64,000 bases of DNA from Crambe crambe (Eukaryota > Porifera > Demospongiae > Poecilosclerida > Crambeidae): the NCBI GenBank assembly GCA_963924555.1, contig OZ004590.1:6192001-6256000 (forward strand), in the 5' to 3' direction. The position numbers were made by a program, and so were the translations under genes. Position 1 is the stretch's first letter. Each line of letters opens with the position of its first letter. This document shows, piece after piece, positions 23,263-34,993 of the stretch. Below the pieces are notes generated by a model. The model had not been told where the DNA came from. It ran no database searches and saw nothing but the letters and a program-made list of their open reading frames with translations.

Positions 23263-23886
23263 AGTTTCAACCGACGGACGGACTGGCTGACCGAGCTAAC
23301 TGCAAACGTTATAACGACTAGCTCATGCTCAGGCGGCGCGGCGCAGACGCGCGTTTTTACTGGGCATGCGCATAAAATTATATATATTTTTTAAATGAAT
23401 GTACATCTAAAGGGTGACATGTAAAGGCAAGTAATAAGGCAAAGAGCAAAAAAAAAAAAAAAAGTGTTCAGCAGAGTACCTGTGCTCCACAAGGGAGTCC
23501 AGCCTCAGTAGTTAGTGATGACTGATAGGATGTCCTAGAGATGAATGGGCACCTCAGATGCTGATCTGAGTAGAGAAAACATGAGGCAGCAGTTCAGCCA
23601 GGATATAACATCATTGGCCCATAGCCCCACCCACTGGTGCAGGAGGGCCAGGTATCATTGGATCTTTGTCAGACAGAGAATGCTATTATAATGGAACTAA
23701 CTTCACTCTCTGAAAGAGGACAACCTTTCAACAGAAAAAGTGCCTTTGTATTATCTTACGAACCACTATGCCTTCCTTATGCCTTATGTCTTACCCCTAT
23801 GCCTTATTATTCGTTACTGGTGCCTGGCTTCTACAGTACACCATGCAGGAACCATCTCAAAAAAAAACAACCCCAATCATTATACA
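23263..23886. other. No gene recognised
   Basis: Includes a locally GC-rich stretch (GGCGGCGCGGCGCAGACGCG at about 23,332) and an A run near 23,450. No supported feature. Confidence 0.45.
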
Positions 23887-24265
23887 CATAGGCGGAGGAA
23901 AAGGGGGGCCTGGGGAGCCATGGCCCCCCCCCCCCCCACTTTTTTACTCTAATATATAATGGCCCCCCCCCCCCCCCCCCCCCCCCCACTTTTTTGCTGG
24001 CCATGTGAGGTAAACCAAAGGTTAAACAATATGATGCTATCACATATACACAAGGACCTAACAGACCAAAATTGATTTAACTAAAGAATTTATGATAGGA
24101 GGAAGAATTTTTTTGGGTGATTTTTAGCTGTAATAGCTGTATATGCACTTTGTCTTTCCCATAATAGTTATGATAATTGTGTTAAACTACAATACATATA
24201 GCTAGACTACATTGGCCCCCCCCCCCCCCCCCCCCCCCACTTTTATTTTGCTTCCTCTGCCTATG
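23887..24265. mobile_element. Small TIR element with poly-C core
   Basis: Left end CATAGGCGGAGGAAAAGG and right end TTGCTTCCTCTGCCTATG are inverted copies. The interior has three C tracts (about 13, 25 and 23 bases) each followed by ACTTTTTT or ACTTTTATT. No convincing target-site duplication is visible. No coding capacity. Confidence 0.65.
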
Positions 24266-25150
24266 CATTAGATCCCCCTCCTTCGTGGTGATCATAGTCT
24301 TGGCCCCTACACCTTCAATAAATCATCCTAGGGAGAACCTAAAAGAGTACAACCTCTCTATATACAAAGTCAGGACATTATTCTCAACAAAAAAGTCCTG
24401 AAAGAGTACATCATATTATTTTGAACTGTGTGTAGCATTTCTTGCTGATCCCCAAAAGGATGTAACTGACTCGCTGTGTTTACTTTTCAATTACTATACA
24501 GATCACTTCGCTAACTGTACTTGTCTGCATTCCTCAGTAAGGGAGGGAGGTAGGTATGTTTTGCATAAGGCGGAGCTGAGGATGATGTAGTGTTTACATT
24601 ACACAGTCTCCAGGTGTCCATATCACTGTGATAGAGGTCACCATAGTGGCCAACACTTCAGCACTCAAAATCGATCTCTGCACCACCATTGAGTTGTGAG
24701 ACTCTGGCAAAACTTGATTAGCCATGTTCTTGAGTGCAACAGAATATTACAGCCATAAAACTGAGAAGGAAAACAATAGCATTAGGCCTAATGTCAGACC
24801 AAAGCAAATTTTGATCAGACAATATTGAGCTTTTGACCTTGGCTAATCGCCTATGTATAAAAAAGAATATTTTTACACATAGCAGCATTGGCTATATCAG
24901 AAAAACACAACTATGATATTACACTTTTCATAAAAAAAGTTGAGTGTTCAATGCCTAGTGTTCTTTAAGGAAAAATGACAATAAAGTTTGAATGAAGGTG
25001 GATAGGTCTCCAGAGTCTCTCCACTTCATAGTTACCAGAACATGCAAGATAATTGTAGTAAAGTAGCCAATCTGATTAGTCCCACAATGTTATGACTCCC
25101 AAACCTACCTCCAACCTACCTCATTCACTAATAATTAAAAGGGTTCTCCC
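24266..25150. other. No gene recognised
   Basis: AT-rich intergenic sequence. No domain-bearing frame, tRNA-like or repeat structure that I can support. Confidence 0.45.
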
Positions 25151-26080
25151 CCCAATATTGTGGAATATAGAGGTTCTTGCATTTCAGGGAGTCAGGGCTC
25201 CACTGTATTGATTAAAACCAAGGTTTTGCATTTCAAGGAGTCACTGATTATAAGGGTTCTCCCCCCAATACTGTGAGGTTTTGCATTTCAAGGAGTCCAC
25301 ATTTAATTTAGGGGCTCCACTGATTATAAGGGTTCTCCCCCCAATACTTTTGCATTTCAAGGAGTCCAAAGGGTTCTCCCCCAATATTGTGGTTTTCCAT
25401 TTCAAGTTCAAGGAGTCCACATTTAGGGGCTCCACTGATTATAAGGGTTCTCCCCCCAATACTTTTGCATTTCAAGGAGTCCACATTTAGGGGCTCCACT
25501 GATTATAAGGGTTCTCCCCCCAATACTGTGAGGTTTTCCATTTCAAGGAGTCCACATTTAGGGCCTCCACTGATTTATAAGGGTTCTCCCTCCAATACTG
25601 TGAGGTTTTCCATTTCAAGGAGTCCATTTAGGGGGGGCTCCACTGATTATAAGGGTTCTTCCCCCCAATACTGTGAGGTTTTGCACTTCAAGGAGTCCAC
25701 ATTTAATTTAGGGGCTCCACTGATTATAAGGGTTCTCCCCCCAATACTTCTGCATTTCAAGGAGTCCACATTTAGGGGCTCAACTGATTATAATGTTCTC
25801 CCCCAATATTGTGAGGTTTTGCATTTCAAGGAGTCCACATTTAGGGGCTCCACTGATTATAAGGGTTCTCCCCCCAATACTGTGAGGTTTTCCATTTCAA
25901 GTTCAAGGAGTCCACATTTAGGGGCTCCACTGTAATGATTAAAAGGGTTCTCCCCCTAATACTGTGGACTATAGAGTTTTAGCATTTCAGGGAGATGGTT
26001 CCGCTAAAAGGCTTCTCCCCCAATACTGTGAGGTTTTTGCACTTCAGGGAGTCCACATATTTAGGATCTCCACTAGATAT
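25150..26080. repeat. ~71-bp satellite-like tandem array
   Basis: About thirteen units of TTTTGCATTTCAAGGAGTCC, ACATTTAGGGGCTCCACTGA, TTATAAGGGTTCTCCCCCCA and ATACTGTGAGG. Some units are shortened (missing the GTGAGG segment) or extended by TTCAAG. The plus-strand open frame of 182 codons over it is a product of the repeat. Confidence 0.92.
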
Positions 26081-27768
26081 TTACTTGACGCAGTCATTGT
26101 TGAATGTTGATACTTCCTCTCAGTGCATGTAGTAAAGGTGAGTTGGCTCCACCCCACAGTTCTCCCTCACCTACAACAGTACAACAAGATCATAATAACT
26201 GGATCCCTTTGCTAATTTGCCATATCTGCTCTTACTTTCTCTTTCTCTCGATTCTTGGTTCATTTAATGTACCAGCAGAGCTGATAGAAGATCTATGAGT
26301 AGAGAGAGACACACTTTTTTTTCTTCCCTATTATGCTATGCTCCAATGCCAGAACTCCTGCCCTACTATGCTCAACAAAAATGCCTATTATGCTTTAAAA
26401 AATTGATAAGAAAATTAATAAGTGATGGTTTATTGTAGCATAATTGCAGCCTCTTTTAGTCATCCATCATAATTTTATCAGCAGCAAGTTAGTTTGCTGG
26501 AAAATTTAGTAAAGAAAACAGCAGCAGAAGACATTAATTTTGTTTTGTTTTGTTTTTGTTTTTTGTTGTTGTTTTTGTTACCACCACCAATTACGTAGGT
26601 GGCTACTCTAATTCAGCAGTTTATACAAAGGAACTCAAGAGTGAACATCAATACCTCCATATCTGCCAACCCCTGGAAGTAAAAATCCAGCATTGTGTTG
26701 GCATAAAGGTTCAACCCATTATGCCCAAAACTATGCCAGCTTAATTTGCATGTCCCTAGCTATGAGAACTTTGAAATTTGGTCAAGAATTGAGAAGTTAG
26801 CTGTAATGAACAATCGAGGGATCGAGTTCAGCTAGTTCCAGATTGTAAAGTGGAACGATAGGGTAGGGCCATACCAATATAATTATATGTTTCGTGGGCC
26901 CTACCTACCCAATTTTTTCAACTTTGAAATGAGATTAGGGCCAAAGGTTAAACCCTTGCCAACACCCAAAACAGCAAATATAGCTTGGCTTAGTGTGACA
27001 TCTATAGGTGAGGCAAACAACCTTCCACTAGGCAGGCAAACAATATGGCTGAAAAACCCAAACTCACTGAGGAGTAAATGTTCTCTTTTATTTAATAATA
27101 ATAATTGTTACCATGACAATGAGAATCATTATCATTTTCATCTCGCTACCTACCGACCCAATATCAAGAGCCAGTTCGCCCGTGAAACATAAAATCAAAT
27201 AGGTATGGCCTAACTAAACTACTGACATTTCTGAATTCAAAGATGACCGACTATGACAGTGGAATATATCTTTCAAAATACAGCATTGTTTGAACCCCCC
27301 CCCCCCCCCCCCCCCCCCCATGGGAACCAAACAGGTATCCCCCTTATTCAGTACCTTCTCCCCCGATACCGGCCCTATGGCCAGGCTAGCTGGGCTTCTT
27401 ATGTGCCACGATCCTTGAGATCAGTATCAGCACGGTCCTAGCAACCGGTATCAGGCTAGACCCTAGAGGCACGGCTTCATGGTGGCTGCATTTGATGGCC
27501 CAGCCTATAGCTAAGTTAGAATTCAATCAAACTCACTTGTGATGTCACTGAGCCATGATAGCTATGAACCATACAAGGAGACACACACTCCATCCTCATA
27601 CTTAACCCCACCCTGCTTTAGCACTTGACAAATCTATTTAATGCCCCCTTGGCTTTGACCCTAAACATTGACCTGCTAATTAATAATTACAGGACAGTAT
27701 TTAGTTACAGGACAGTGTTTAGTTACAGGACAGTAAACTATTATTAGTTGCCATTATTACTTAGCAAA
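26081..27768. other. No gene recognised; one long C run
   Basis: A C tract of about 26 bases starts at 27,294. ACAGGACAGTRTTTAGTT is repeated around 27,691-27,735. Nothing else can be supported. Confidence 0.5.
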
Positions 27769-27990
27769 CAGAGGTGGAAGAAGATCATTTCAATTGGGGG
27801 GGGGGGGGGGGGTACTTAATTGACCGACTTATCACAACAATTACAAGCTAGCATGCAAGATATACAGTACATGTAGCAAGTAGTTATTATTATTATTTTT
27901 TTTGGGGGGGGGGGGGGATTACCATTGTGAAAAAAAATTTTTTTTTTGGGGGGGGGGGGGGGGTGTGCCCCAGTGGTTCCTCCACCTCTG
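27769..27990. mobile_element. 222-bp hAT-like MITE with poly-G core
   Basis: Ends CAGAGGTGGAAGAA and its complement TTCCTCCACCTCTG are inverted repeats; CAGNG termini are typical of hAT elements. GCAAA is present directly outside both ends (27764-27768 and 27991-27995), a 5-bp target duplication. The interior has three G tracts of about 13-18 bases. No coding capacity. Confidence 0.75.
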
Positions 27991-28118
27991 GCAAAAATTT
28001 TTGATGCAATCCAAAAAGTGCTAGAATGATAGAGTCTCAACTCATCAAACTCCACACTAGCTAACTAATTCAGCAGTCTCTTTGGCAATGATGTTAAGAG
28101 TTATTTGTTTATTAACTT

Positions 28119-28216
28119 CTATTTATTATTTATTTATTATTTATTTACTTAATTTATTTATTTATTTATTTACTTATTTATTTATTTATTATTTATTTAT
28201 TTATTTATTTATTACA
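28119..28216. repeat. (TTTA)n microsatellite
   Basis: Near-continuous TTTA repeats with TTATTTA interruptions. Confidence 0.95.
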
Positions 28217-28238
28217 TGAAATTATTGATGATTAATGT

Positions 28239-28880
28239 TCAAAATATTTGAATCCTGTGATTATCATTGTCACATACATAGATAAATCCGTCTTTATCCA
28301 CAAACACCCCCCACGAGCAATTGAAGTCACCCTTGCTCGACCCTTCCTGTCCAAAGGAAGTGACATATTCCCCCCGAGTGGTGAACACCGATATCATGTG
28401 GTTGTTGAAATTGGCCACATAAACATGCTGGCCGGCTACACACACCCCACTCGGTCCACTCAGTCTATTTTCACCGTTCTCATCGCAGCCAAACGACCGC
28501 AGAAATTCACCTTCACAATTGAGGACTTGAATACAGGAGTTCACATAGTCACTAATGTATAGATTTCCATCGTCGTCTGAAGACACATCTCGAATGCCAC
28601 TCAAACCACTGATATCCGAACTGATTTCTCTCAGGAATTTCAGTTCGTTGCTGAACACAAGAATAGAGTTAGTTTTATAGTCACATGCCATCAATTCCCT
28701 CCCAACCATAGTCAAACCGAACAGCCCCGATGTTTCTTTGCTACTATGCATTCGTAACACTTTTCATTTCTCTATTCAGCTTTACAATTCTACGTTTCTC
28801 ATACTCAACAATATATACGTTGTCACAATTGTCGACAAAGATTCCAGTAGGGTCAGTGATGCCAAACTTTGCTGGTTTCA
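28239..28880 (-). pseudogene. NHL repeat domain, truncated and frame-broken
   Basis: Minus-strand frames read KPAKFGITDPTGIFVDNCDN, EYEKRRIVKLNREMKS, then with a one-base frame change near 28,750, SGLFGLTMVGRELMACDY, IRDVSSDDDGNLYISDYVNS, LSGPSGVCVAGQHVYVANFN and WGVFVDKDGFIYVCDNDNHR, ending IQIF*. These are successive NHL propeller repeats (GPxGI..D..GNIYVxDxxNxRIQ type) from the C-terminus of a TRIM-NHL protein. The upstream domains are missing: at about 28,880 the sequence changes into receptor copy 0 on the other strand. It is therefore a 5'-truncated relic with a rearrangement breakpoint. Confidence 0.8.
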
Positions 28881-30298
28881 AATATGAATCAAGAATGTTA
28901 TTCTTATTACAGACAGTTATCATACAATCAAGTGATTTTAGCAAGAACATACAATCGAGTGATTTCAGCAAGAACAAGTGTTGAAGTGAAGTACTATGGT
29001 AAGTGGTGTGACCGACTTTCGAATTCATTATGCAGATTCCCTCAACCACTCCTTCTCTGCTGATAATGATGATCTATGAAGTAGCTCTCCTGAGGTGTTC
29101 TGCCACTATCAGGTATCCTCCATTGTCCAGTATCTCCATAGTGAAGAACGACATCACCCTCCAAACAACCACTGGTACCACTCTCTCAGTGAGAACTGGT
29201 AAAATGGGAGTGAGTACATTTGGTCTGTATCGGTGCAGAGTGAACACAACTGGAGCACCTATAATTTCACAGAAAGTGATAATAAAAGAGAAAGGTGAGC
29301 ATCATAGCTTTCTTCTTCTTCTTCTTTTTCATCAATAATCTTTATTCACAGCTCGTTTGAGGATAGAGTTTCAAATGAGAGGACCTTTGGAGTGTAGAGA
29401 AGATACTGTAAGTTATAGTGTCAATATATGAATTCTACTCTCAATAATATTAATCATAGGTTTTTATGGGAAGTGTTGAAGCAAGTGTTATTGCCAAGCT
29501 GAGAGAAGACTGTTCTTGCAAATATAACTGCTAACGACTTATAAATGTCTTCATTGCAATGTAATAATGCTCAAACTGTTACATTCTCGACTTTGGTGGT
29601 GTTCTCCAGTGACAGTGGTGATGAAACCGTATCCACACTTACTAACAGGTTCTCTTCTCAAGTATCAGCATCAGCCGTATTCCTCAACTTGGATGGAACT
29701 GAAGCTCTCATTACGTCTGCTTGTAGTGGTGACTGTAACTCCAATATTGGTGTTTATGTCGGACTGTTTTTTGGTGGAGCATTGTTTTGTGCAGTTCTTA
29801 TAGCACTTCTTGTCGTGGTTGCATACTTAATGTAAGTAAGTCAAAAAGAACTGACTTTATATTCAGTTAGTATTCAGATACAGTCTAACAGGGTCCTAAC
29901 CATGATAAGTATAAGTCACTGTCCCTTTCAAGTTCATGGCCTAGGAATAAGCCGTGTTTCATGTACACTTTGACTGCATACCCATTTTACCTCAATTGTG
30001 TCAGCAACTCATTGATATGTATTCAGCATAAACCAATTAGCATGCTATTATGACTAGATATCGGAGGAAGTCATCTAAGAATGCAGACTCACCGAAAGTT
30101 GTTAATGTGACTACTGAGGGAGAAGTCCGTTACTCCAACCGTAGTGGAGAGTTGCAAGTCAAAGAAAAACCTGCCAAAGTGTATAAGAAGAAGCCTAAAG
30201 CTCCTGCTAAGACTAAGCCTAAAGTGGAGCAGAATGAAGAGCTATATGAGCCCTATGAGCTGGATGACCAACAAGAAGTATATGAGTGTGTTGATTGA
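28876..30298 (+). pseudogene. SRCR-Ig receptor copy 0: broken 3' fragment
   Basis: Matches the 3' end of copy 3, introns included. Segments: end of Ig-3 (to 28998), Ig-4 29036-29294, linker 29352-29407, juxtamembrane plus TM 29460-29833, tail 30058-30298, AATAAA 30328-30333. The tail reads [17 protein letters not shown] and ends [17 protein letters not shown], as in copy 3. Ig-4 has lost about seven bases compared with copy 1 (around 29,072), which gives an immediate TGA, and the TM exon has an extra A in the CSCN.. region (near 29,521), which closes that frame too. There is no promoter or 5' half. It is a partial segmental duplicate, recent by its intron similarity to copy 3. Confidence 0.88.
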
Positions 30299-31144
30299 AA
30301 AAAGAATTGTCTGTGGATTTTTATAACAATAAACAGTGTGTGTTACTAGAACAAAAGAGCAGATGTTTACTCCTTGTAGCTAGAGTTTATACTTACAGTT
30401 TTTTCATCAGCAGCCTCTTATACGAGACATTATGCTGTTTAGGGGTCAACAGGGTGTCATCTACTGGGGGGGGGGGGGGGGGGGGGGGGGCAAAATTTTT
30501 TATGTTAATTCATAAGGTTTATATAGCTATACTTATTGAAAGAAATGTAATCCCCTCCCTAATAGTATTGGAGAATTAGCCAACAATGAGTCCTCCAAAA
30601 ATAAGTATAAATTTCTTTCGCGCTCCGCGCAGGAGGAGACACTTTCCCCTCTCGCACACTCCCCCTCGTCATGGCCTATGGCCATGCGATTGGTGAGTTT
30701 CCCCCCCCAAGATGAAACCCTGGGTCAAGGTATGTAGTACTCCTCGTGTCCAATAGTATTAGGGCATAGCTTACTATCCATTGCAGTTTGATAACAGGAA
30801 TGTAGGCTGTGCATGACCTCTTTAGTCCAGACCAGTTATCCCTGTAACTGTGCACTTTTATAATGTTTTAAACTCATAATCAGAACACAGCAACACTGTT
30901 TTTTTCCTTGGAGTGCAAAGGTATAGCTACAGGGAGAAAATTTCACTGTATGATTGTGAGTTTCCGGGACTTGGAAGGCATGCAACTTATAATTTGAGGC
31001 ATGCAACCTAATTACCAAGTGTCTGCATGGTTTCGATTGTGGGATCCTGAATTTAGCTAGATAGCTAGCTAGTTCTATAATGGGGTACCATGCCTGGCTA
31101 AAGGGACTCCACCATGCACTCTACTTCAAGGTCTGCTTAGTACA
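30299..31144. other. 3' flank of copy 0 with poly-G run
   Basis: Polyadenylation signal AATAAA at 30328-30333. A G tract of about 24 bases starts at 30,467. Much of the flank (GGAATGTAGGCTGTGCATGA, GGCTAAAGGGACTCCACCA) also follows copy 3 at 61,858-62,080, so the duplicated unit extends beyond the gene. Confidence 0.6.
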
Positions 31145-31243
31145 CACTGTAAAAATGAAAGTGTATACACGTACTGCACACCTATAGTGTGCGTGTATTG
31201 AGTATGCATAATTAGCTATTATAATGCTTTCATTTTTACAATG
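31145..31243. mobile_element. Mariner-type MITE copy
   Basis: CACTGTAAAAATGAAAGTGT at the left and CTTTCATTTTTACAATG at the right form the inverted repeats seen in the perfect copy at 57215-57333. The core carries CACACCTATAGTGTG. Confidence 0.75.
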
Positions 31244-31799
31244 CAGCCCTGTAGCTACATACTACTCTGATATTGATGTCTCATTATATGATTATTAATA
31301 TACTATACCCTGAATGATTTATTAACCACATGCCCTGATTTTTTAACTTCCCGTCACTAGCTGTTATTAAGGTGGCGGTAAACAGTTTGCACCAGAAAAT
31401 TTGCGCTTTTAAAAAGATTATTATAAGTAATGGGTGTACCTATATCCATGAAATTTGGTATCAGCATGTAGAGCAAAACTAGCTCTATCTACTCATCTAG
31501 AGATCATGTTTTACAAACAAGCCACTGGAGATCTACAGCTGAAGTATAAATACTACCCAAAAGTTACTTCTTCCCAAATTGGAGGACATCTAGCAACCCT
31601 GGAACAGAACCACAGCCTTCTTCACATCTCTTTTTTATGCTCAATGCGGTGACGTATGGAATAATTAGTATCTCTAACTAGAGCCAGCTTACTGGTCAAA
31701 GTCTGGTTCCAACTATTTTGGTCCTAATTTTAAAAATTCTATTACTCACCTAAAAGACTAATCCATATACGTCACCGCACTAAACTCGATGCACATGGC

Positions 31800-32540
31800 T
31801 AGAACTAGGGCAATGTTCAACATTCAGTTGACAGCGAGCGAGCAAGCAAGTATTCTTTAGTGCTACAACTCTTTAGAAGATTTTGCTGTTTAGTTTAGAC
31901 AGTGAGCAAGTGAGCATGATAGGCTCCAGTGCTTGATATTGCCTCAGAGACAAGAGTCATGTAAGTGGTGGTTCCAACCAGAAAGCTCCACGCATCAAAA
32001 GCTGTAAATACTTACCACAAGCACTTAGATAAGCCAAGCGCCTACAATTCACTTTGATACATTAATTTTGACAGCGAGTGAGCAAGCAAGTTAGTGCTAC
32101 AACTCTTTAGAAGATTTGCTGTTGAGTTTATATGTAACAAAGTACCAGGCTAGAGCCTCTACAACAACTACTATAGCAATGTGCAGCATTTGACAGTGAG
32201 CAAGTGAGCAGCTGATAGGTTCGATCTAGTGCTTGCTGTCAGAGAGTCATGTAAGTTGTGGTTCCAACCGGGAAGCTCCATACATAGAAAGCTGTAAATA
32301 CCTACCACAAGCACTTAGATAACAAGCGCCTACAATCCACTTAGATAAGCCTAGTGCAAAAGGCTGTAGAAAACAATCTAGCTTGATTAATTGGAGCATG
32401 CGCATTATGCACGCGCACAGCGCTACTATTTCGGGACACGTACGTATGATACGTACGCCTGAGGCATTTTGGAGTGTAGACCTAGAATTTCAATGAGTCA
32501 TGATCTGAGAGTCAGCTCACTCGCTCTCGCTCGCTGCAAT
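31800..32540. mobile_element. Dispersed element nested in the MULE
   Basis: Bounded by GACAGCGAGCGAGCAAGCAA on the left and TCGCTCTCGCTCGCTGC on the right, an imperfect inverted repeat. About 60 bp of the left end (GTGCTACAACTCTTTAGAAG) is duplicated internally at about 32,070. Related copies occur at 36,780-37,075, 42,855-43,200 and 52,000-52,800. No coding frame. Confidence 0.6.
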
Positions 32541-32779
32541 TAAAAAAATCAGGGCTGTTCAATATTTCTTTCTTCAGATATTTGGGAAAAAGGAAGTTGT
32601 CCATATGTGTCTAGCTATATAGAGTGCGCGCGCTTAAGGTGACCAAGTGCCTGGTTCACGAATAGGCCTTCCATTGGGGTGTTCTGGATCAGCTAGTTCA
32701 GGGAGAAGGGCATTGTTATAAAATGCCAAGAGTTTGGGTAGCATGTGATCAGCCCAAAAACCTAAATCATAGTCAATCC

Positions 32780-34664
32780 TTATTCAATAGATATACCTTT
32801 CGGGGTCCACACTACAAAGTCACACCATCTTCTTTTTGTGATGGCCATGACACCCTGAACTTGATAGTAGTATTTGTCATTGTGTTTTAGTTTCACTTGG
32901 CCATTGTCCATGGTGCAAAAAAAATTCTTCTCTTTGGAAGCTTCGATAGGGGTAATATCCCGGGAAGCATACGGGCATTTGTACTCAACAACGCCATGTA
33001 TATCAGGTGAATTGTTATCCTCTACCCAGCCATCAGGGCTACATGCCAAGCAACTATTGCTCATGCTAATGATTAAGCCTGATACCTTGGTAGTCATAGG
33101 AGTGCCCCTTCTTGCCATCTCTTGTAAGTAAGACTTTCGTGCATTATCTTCATTCTCTCACCCCCAACGTAAAGATGACACTTTTGATGAAATTGACTTG
33201 TACAACAAGGTTTTGACAGCATTGGCAACAGGGGTGGATTTACGACGTTTGCATATAATTCCAAAATTTGAAGCAGTAAGCCGTGACCTCCTCAAGCTGT
33301 TCCATAGGCCTGTGGCATCATCTCCTTGTTGTCTGGTGTCCTCTGTCATTTCCAGTCCACTTCTAAATTCTGAACAGAGTCGACAAACTTCATCAGACGG
33401 TAGAGGTGGTTGAACTGACTGTGTGCCATATGCTTGCTTGGCTGAAGTTGAGGAGTCAACAGAACTGAAGTACCTATTGGTAATTAATTATAATATGTTT
33501 AGGTTTGGTGTGTATAGGTTTGGTGGTGTGCATTTTGATTGCACATCTTGCTCCAACCACTAGTCGTTTCATTGCTTTTTGTGTTAGTCCTCCTTTACCC
33601 TTATACCTGGGAAAATCTTGCACTATCTTTTCCAATCTGTTATGGTAACATTTCATTGCATGATTAGCACATTCCACTTTAGTTACCATGTTTCCCCATA
33701 CAGGTACGTACTGTTGAATGCTATTCATAACCGAGCTGTCGCCATCTCCAATTACTCTCATATACCTCAACCCATGCATCTTTTCAGCAACATTGAAGCC
33801 TGACACTAAAATGTCTACTTCCATCGCACTGGATGATCCGAACCAGTTTTTATAGCAGATATGCTTCTGAGGTGGTAAGTTTTTATTGTGCAGATAGAGC
33901 AAAATTTATTACGAACTCCTAAATATAATAGTTTATTCGTTTCCTTGCCTATAATGAGTGCTACACCTGATTTAGCATTATAGCTATGCTTATGCGAGCG
34001 TTTTGACCACCCACCATCAATAACTACTGTGATAGATGGAACCCCTTGAAAGAAATCCTTTCTTTCCACAGCTAGATTTTTTTCTTCTTCACCTGCCTTT
34101 ATAATTTCATCTGATAAAATTTCTCCCCATTTCTGGCCAATTTGTGTTTCTATATGATTGAATGTTGGTTTAGACATACCAGGGGCATTAATTGAGGCCA
34201 TGAATTCATTTAGATTTCTTTGCCCTCCACCTGTTGCCATTTGACCCCACACAGCCCCCACATTAACACTGTATCGTGTATTCATTCCCTTAGACCCCAC
34301 AATTTTGTCAGAAGATTCTATGGCTAGTTTCTCATCACAACCATCACATGACACTTCAAGAACTGATGCCAAACCATCACGACGGACTTCACTACTAATA
34401 AAACAGTAACCTTCACACTGCTTGCCATGTTCTGATACAGTAGTGATTCCTTCAGACAAACATTTTAAATCCATCACACGAGCACCTACCATAGATGGTG
34501 GAGCAGAAGGCAGAGATATTAGTGGATATTGAAGCTGAGGATGATGGTGCAGGAGTTAAGGGTGATACTGGACGTTTCCAACGTACAGCTATAGCTAATT
34601 TAGCTGCCCTACGTCTCCTTTTCTTTTTCTGGGACTTTGGGGTTGGACGGTGTTGGTTCGGCAT
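32780..34664 (-). pseudogene. Mutator-like transposase with C-terminal YqaJ domain, broken
   Basis: In order on the minus strand: a basic N-terminus (PKSQKKKRRRRAAKL); a transposase region 34492-33474 with GARVMDLKCLSEGI, VVIDGGWSKRSHKHSYNAKS, CYKNWFGSSSAMEVDILVSG, RVIGDGDSSVMNSIQQ, KVECANHAMKCYHNRLEKIV; then RLTASNFGIICKRR (33349-33158) and a YqaJ/lambda-exonuclease domain 33118-32780 with SPDGW, GVVEYKCPYA (Asp, then Glu-x-Lys of the nuclease centre) and YYYQVQGVMAIT. This architecture is common in animal Mutator-type transposases. Breaks seen: a frame change before GARVMDL, another between CSIC and NKNLPP, an in-frame TGA in LRWG*ENEDN (likely CGA to TGA), and a missing middle after GARCAIKMH. 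The element cannot encode an active transposase. Confidence 0.85.
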
Positions 34665-34993
34665 TAGAAGATCGGCTCTCGAAATTAAAAAAAAAAAACA
34701 ACTAAATTCTCAAAGATACAGCTGTTTCCACATGCACATTACTCATATTAAATAGTAGTATAAAATTGTACTTTGTACTGTGAATTTGGCGGGGAAAAGT
34801 GCTGGTAAAACATGAATACCTTTGTGGTTTACAGGTACAAGCATGAATGTCATTATGTGTGGTAACTAACTTACGCGCGCTAAATAAGCTGTTGATTTAG
34901 TAGCGCAGGGTTTACCGCCACCTTAATGATTATAAATGATAGGATAATTCTGCAGCTAATGATAGTTCAGTAACTGTATAGCCACTAGCCAAC

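Larger units (their letters stand above)
31367..34926 (-). mobile_element. MULE-type DNA transposon with YqaJ nuclease domain
   Basis: Terminal inverted repeats TAAGGTGGCGGTAAAC (31368-31383) and GTTTACCGCCACCTTA (34910-34925) bound a 3.56-kb element carrying a broken transposase on the minus strand and a nested repeat at about 31,800-32,540. The surrounding flank matches the copy 3 upstream region at about 51,297-51,420, which lacks the element and so preserves the empty site (CACTGTTATTAATTCTGCAG). The flanking bases TGTTATT and TGATTAT may be a diverged target duplication. The insertion therefore postdates the receptor duplication. Confidence 0.85.

Noticed and set aside
25387-25935. 182-codon plus-strand frame
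   Set aside because: Lies wholly in the 71-bp satellite-like array; open by repeat arithmetic and breaks where unit length changes.
31455-31652. 65-codon frame just inside the MULE left end
   Set aside because: No similarity to known transposase parts and opposite strand to the transposase.
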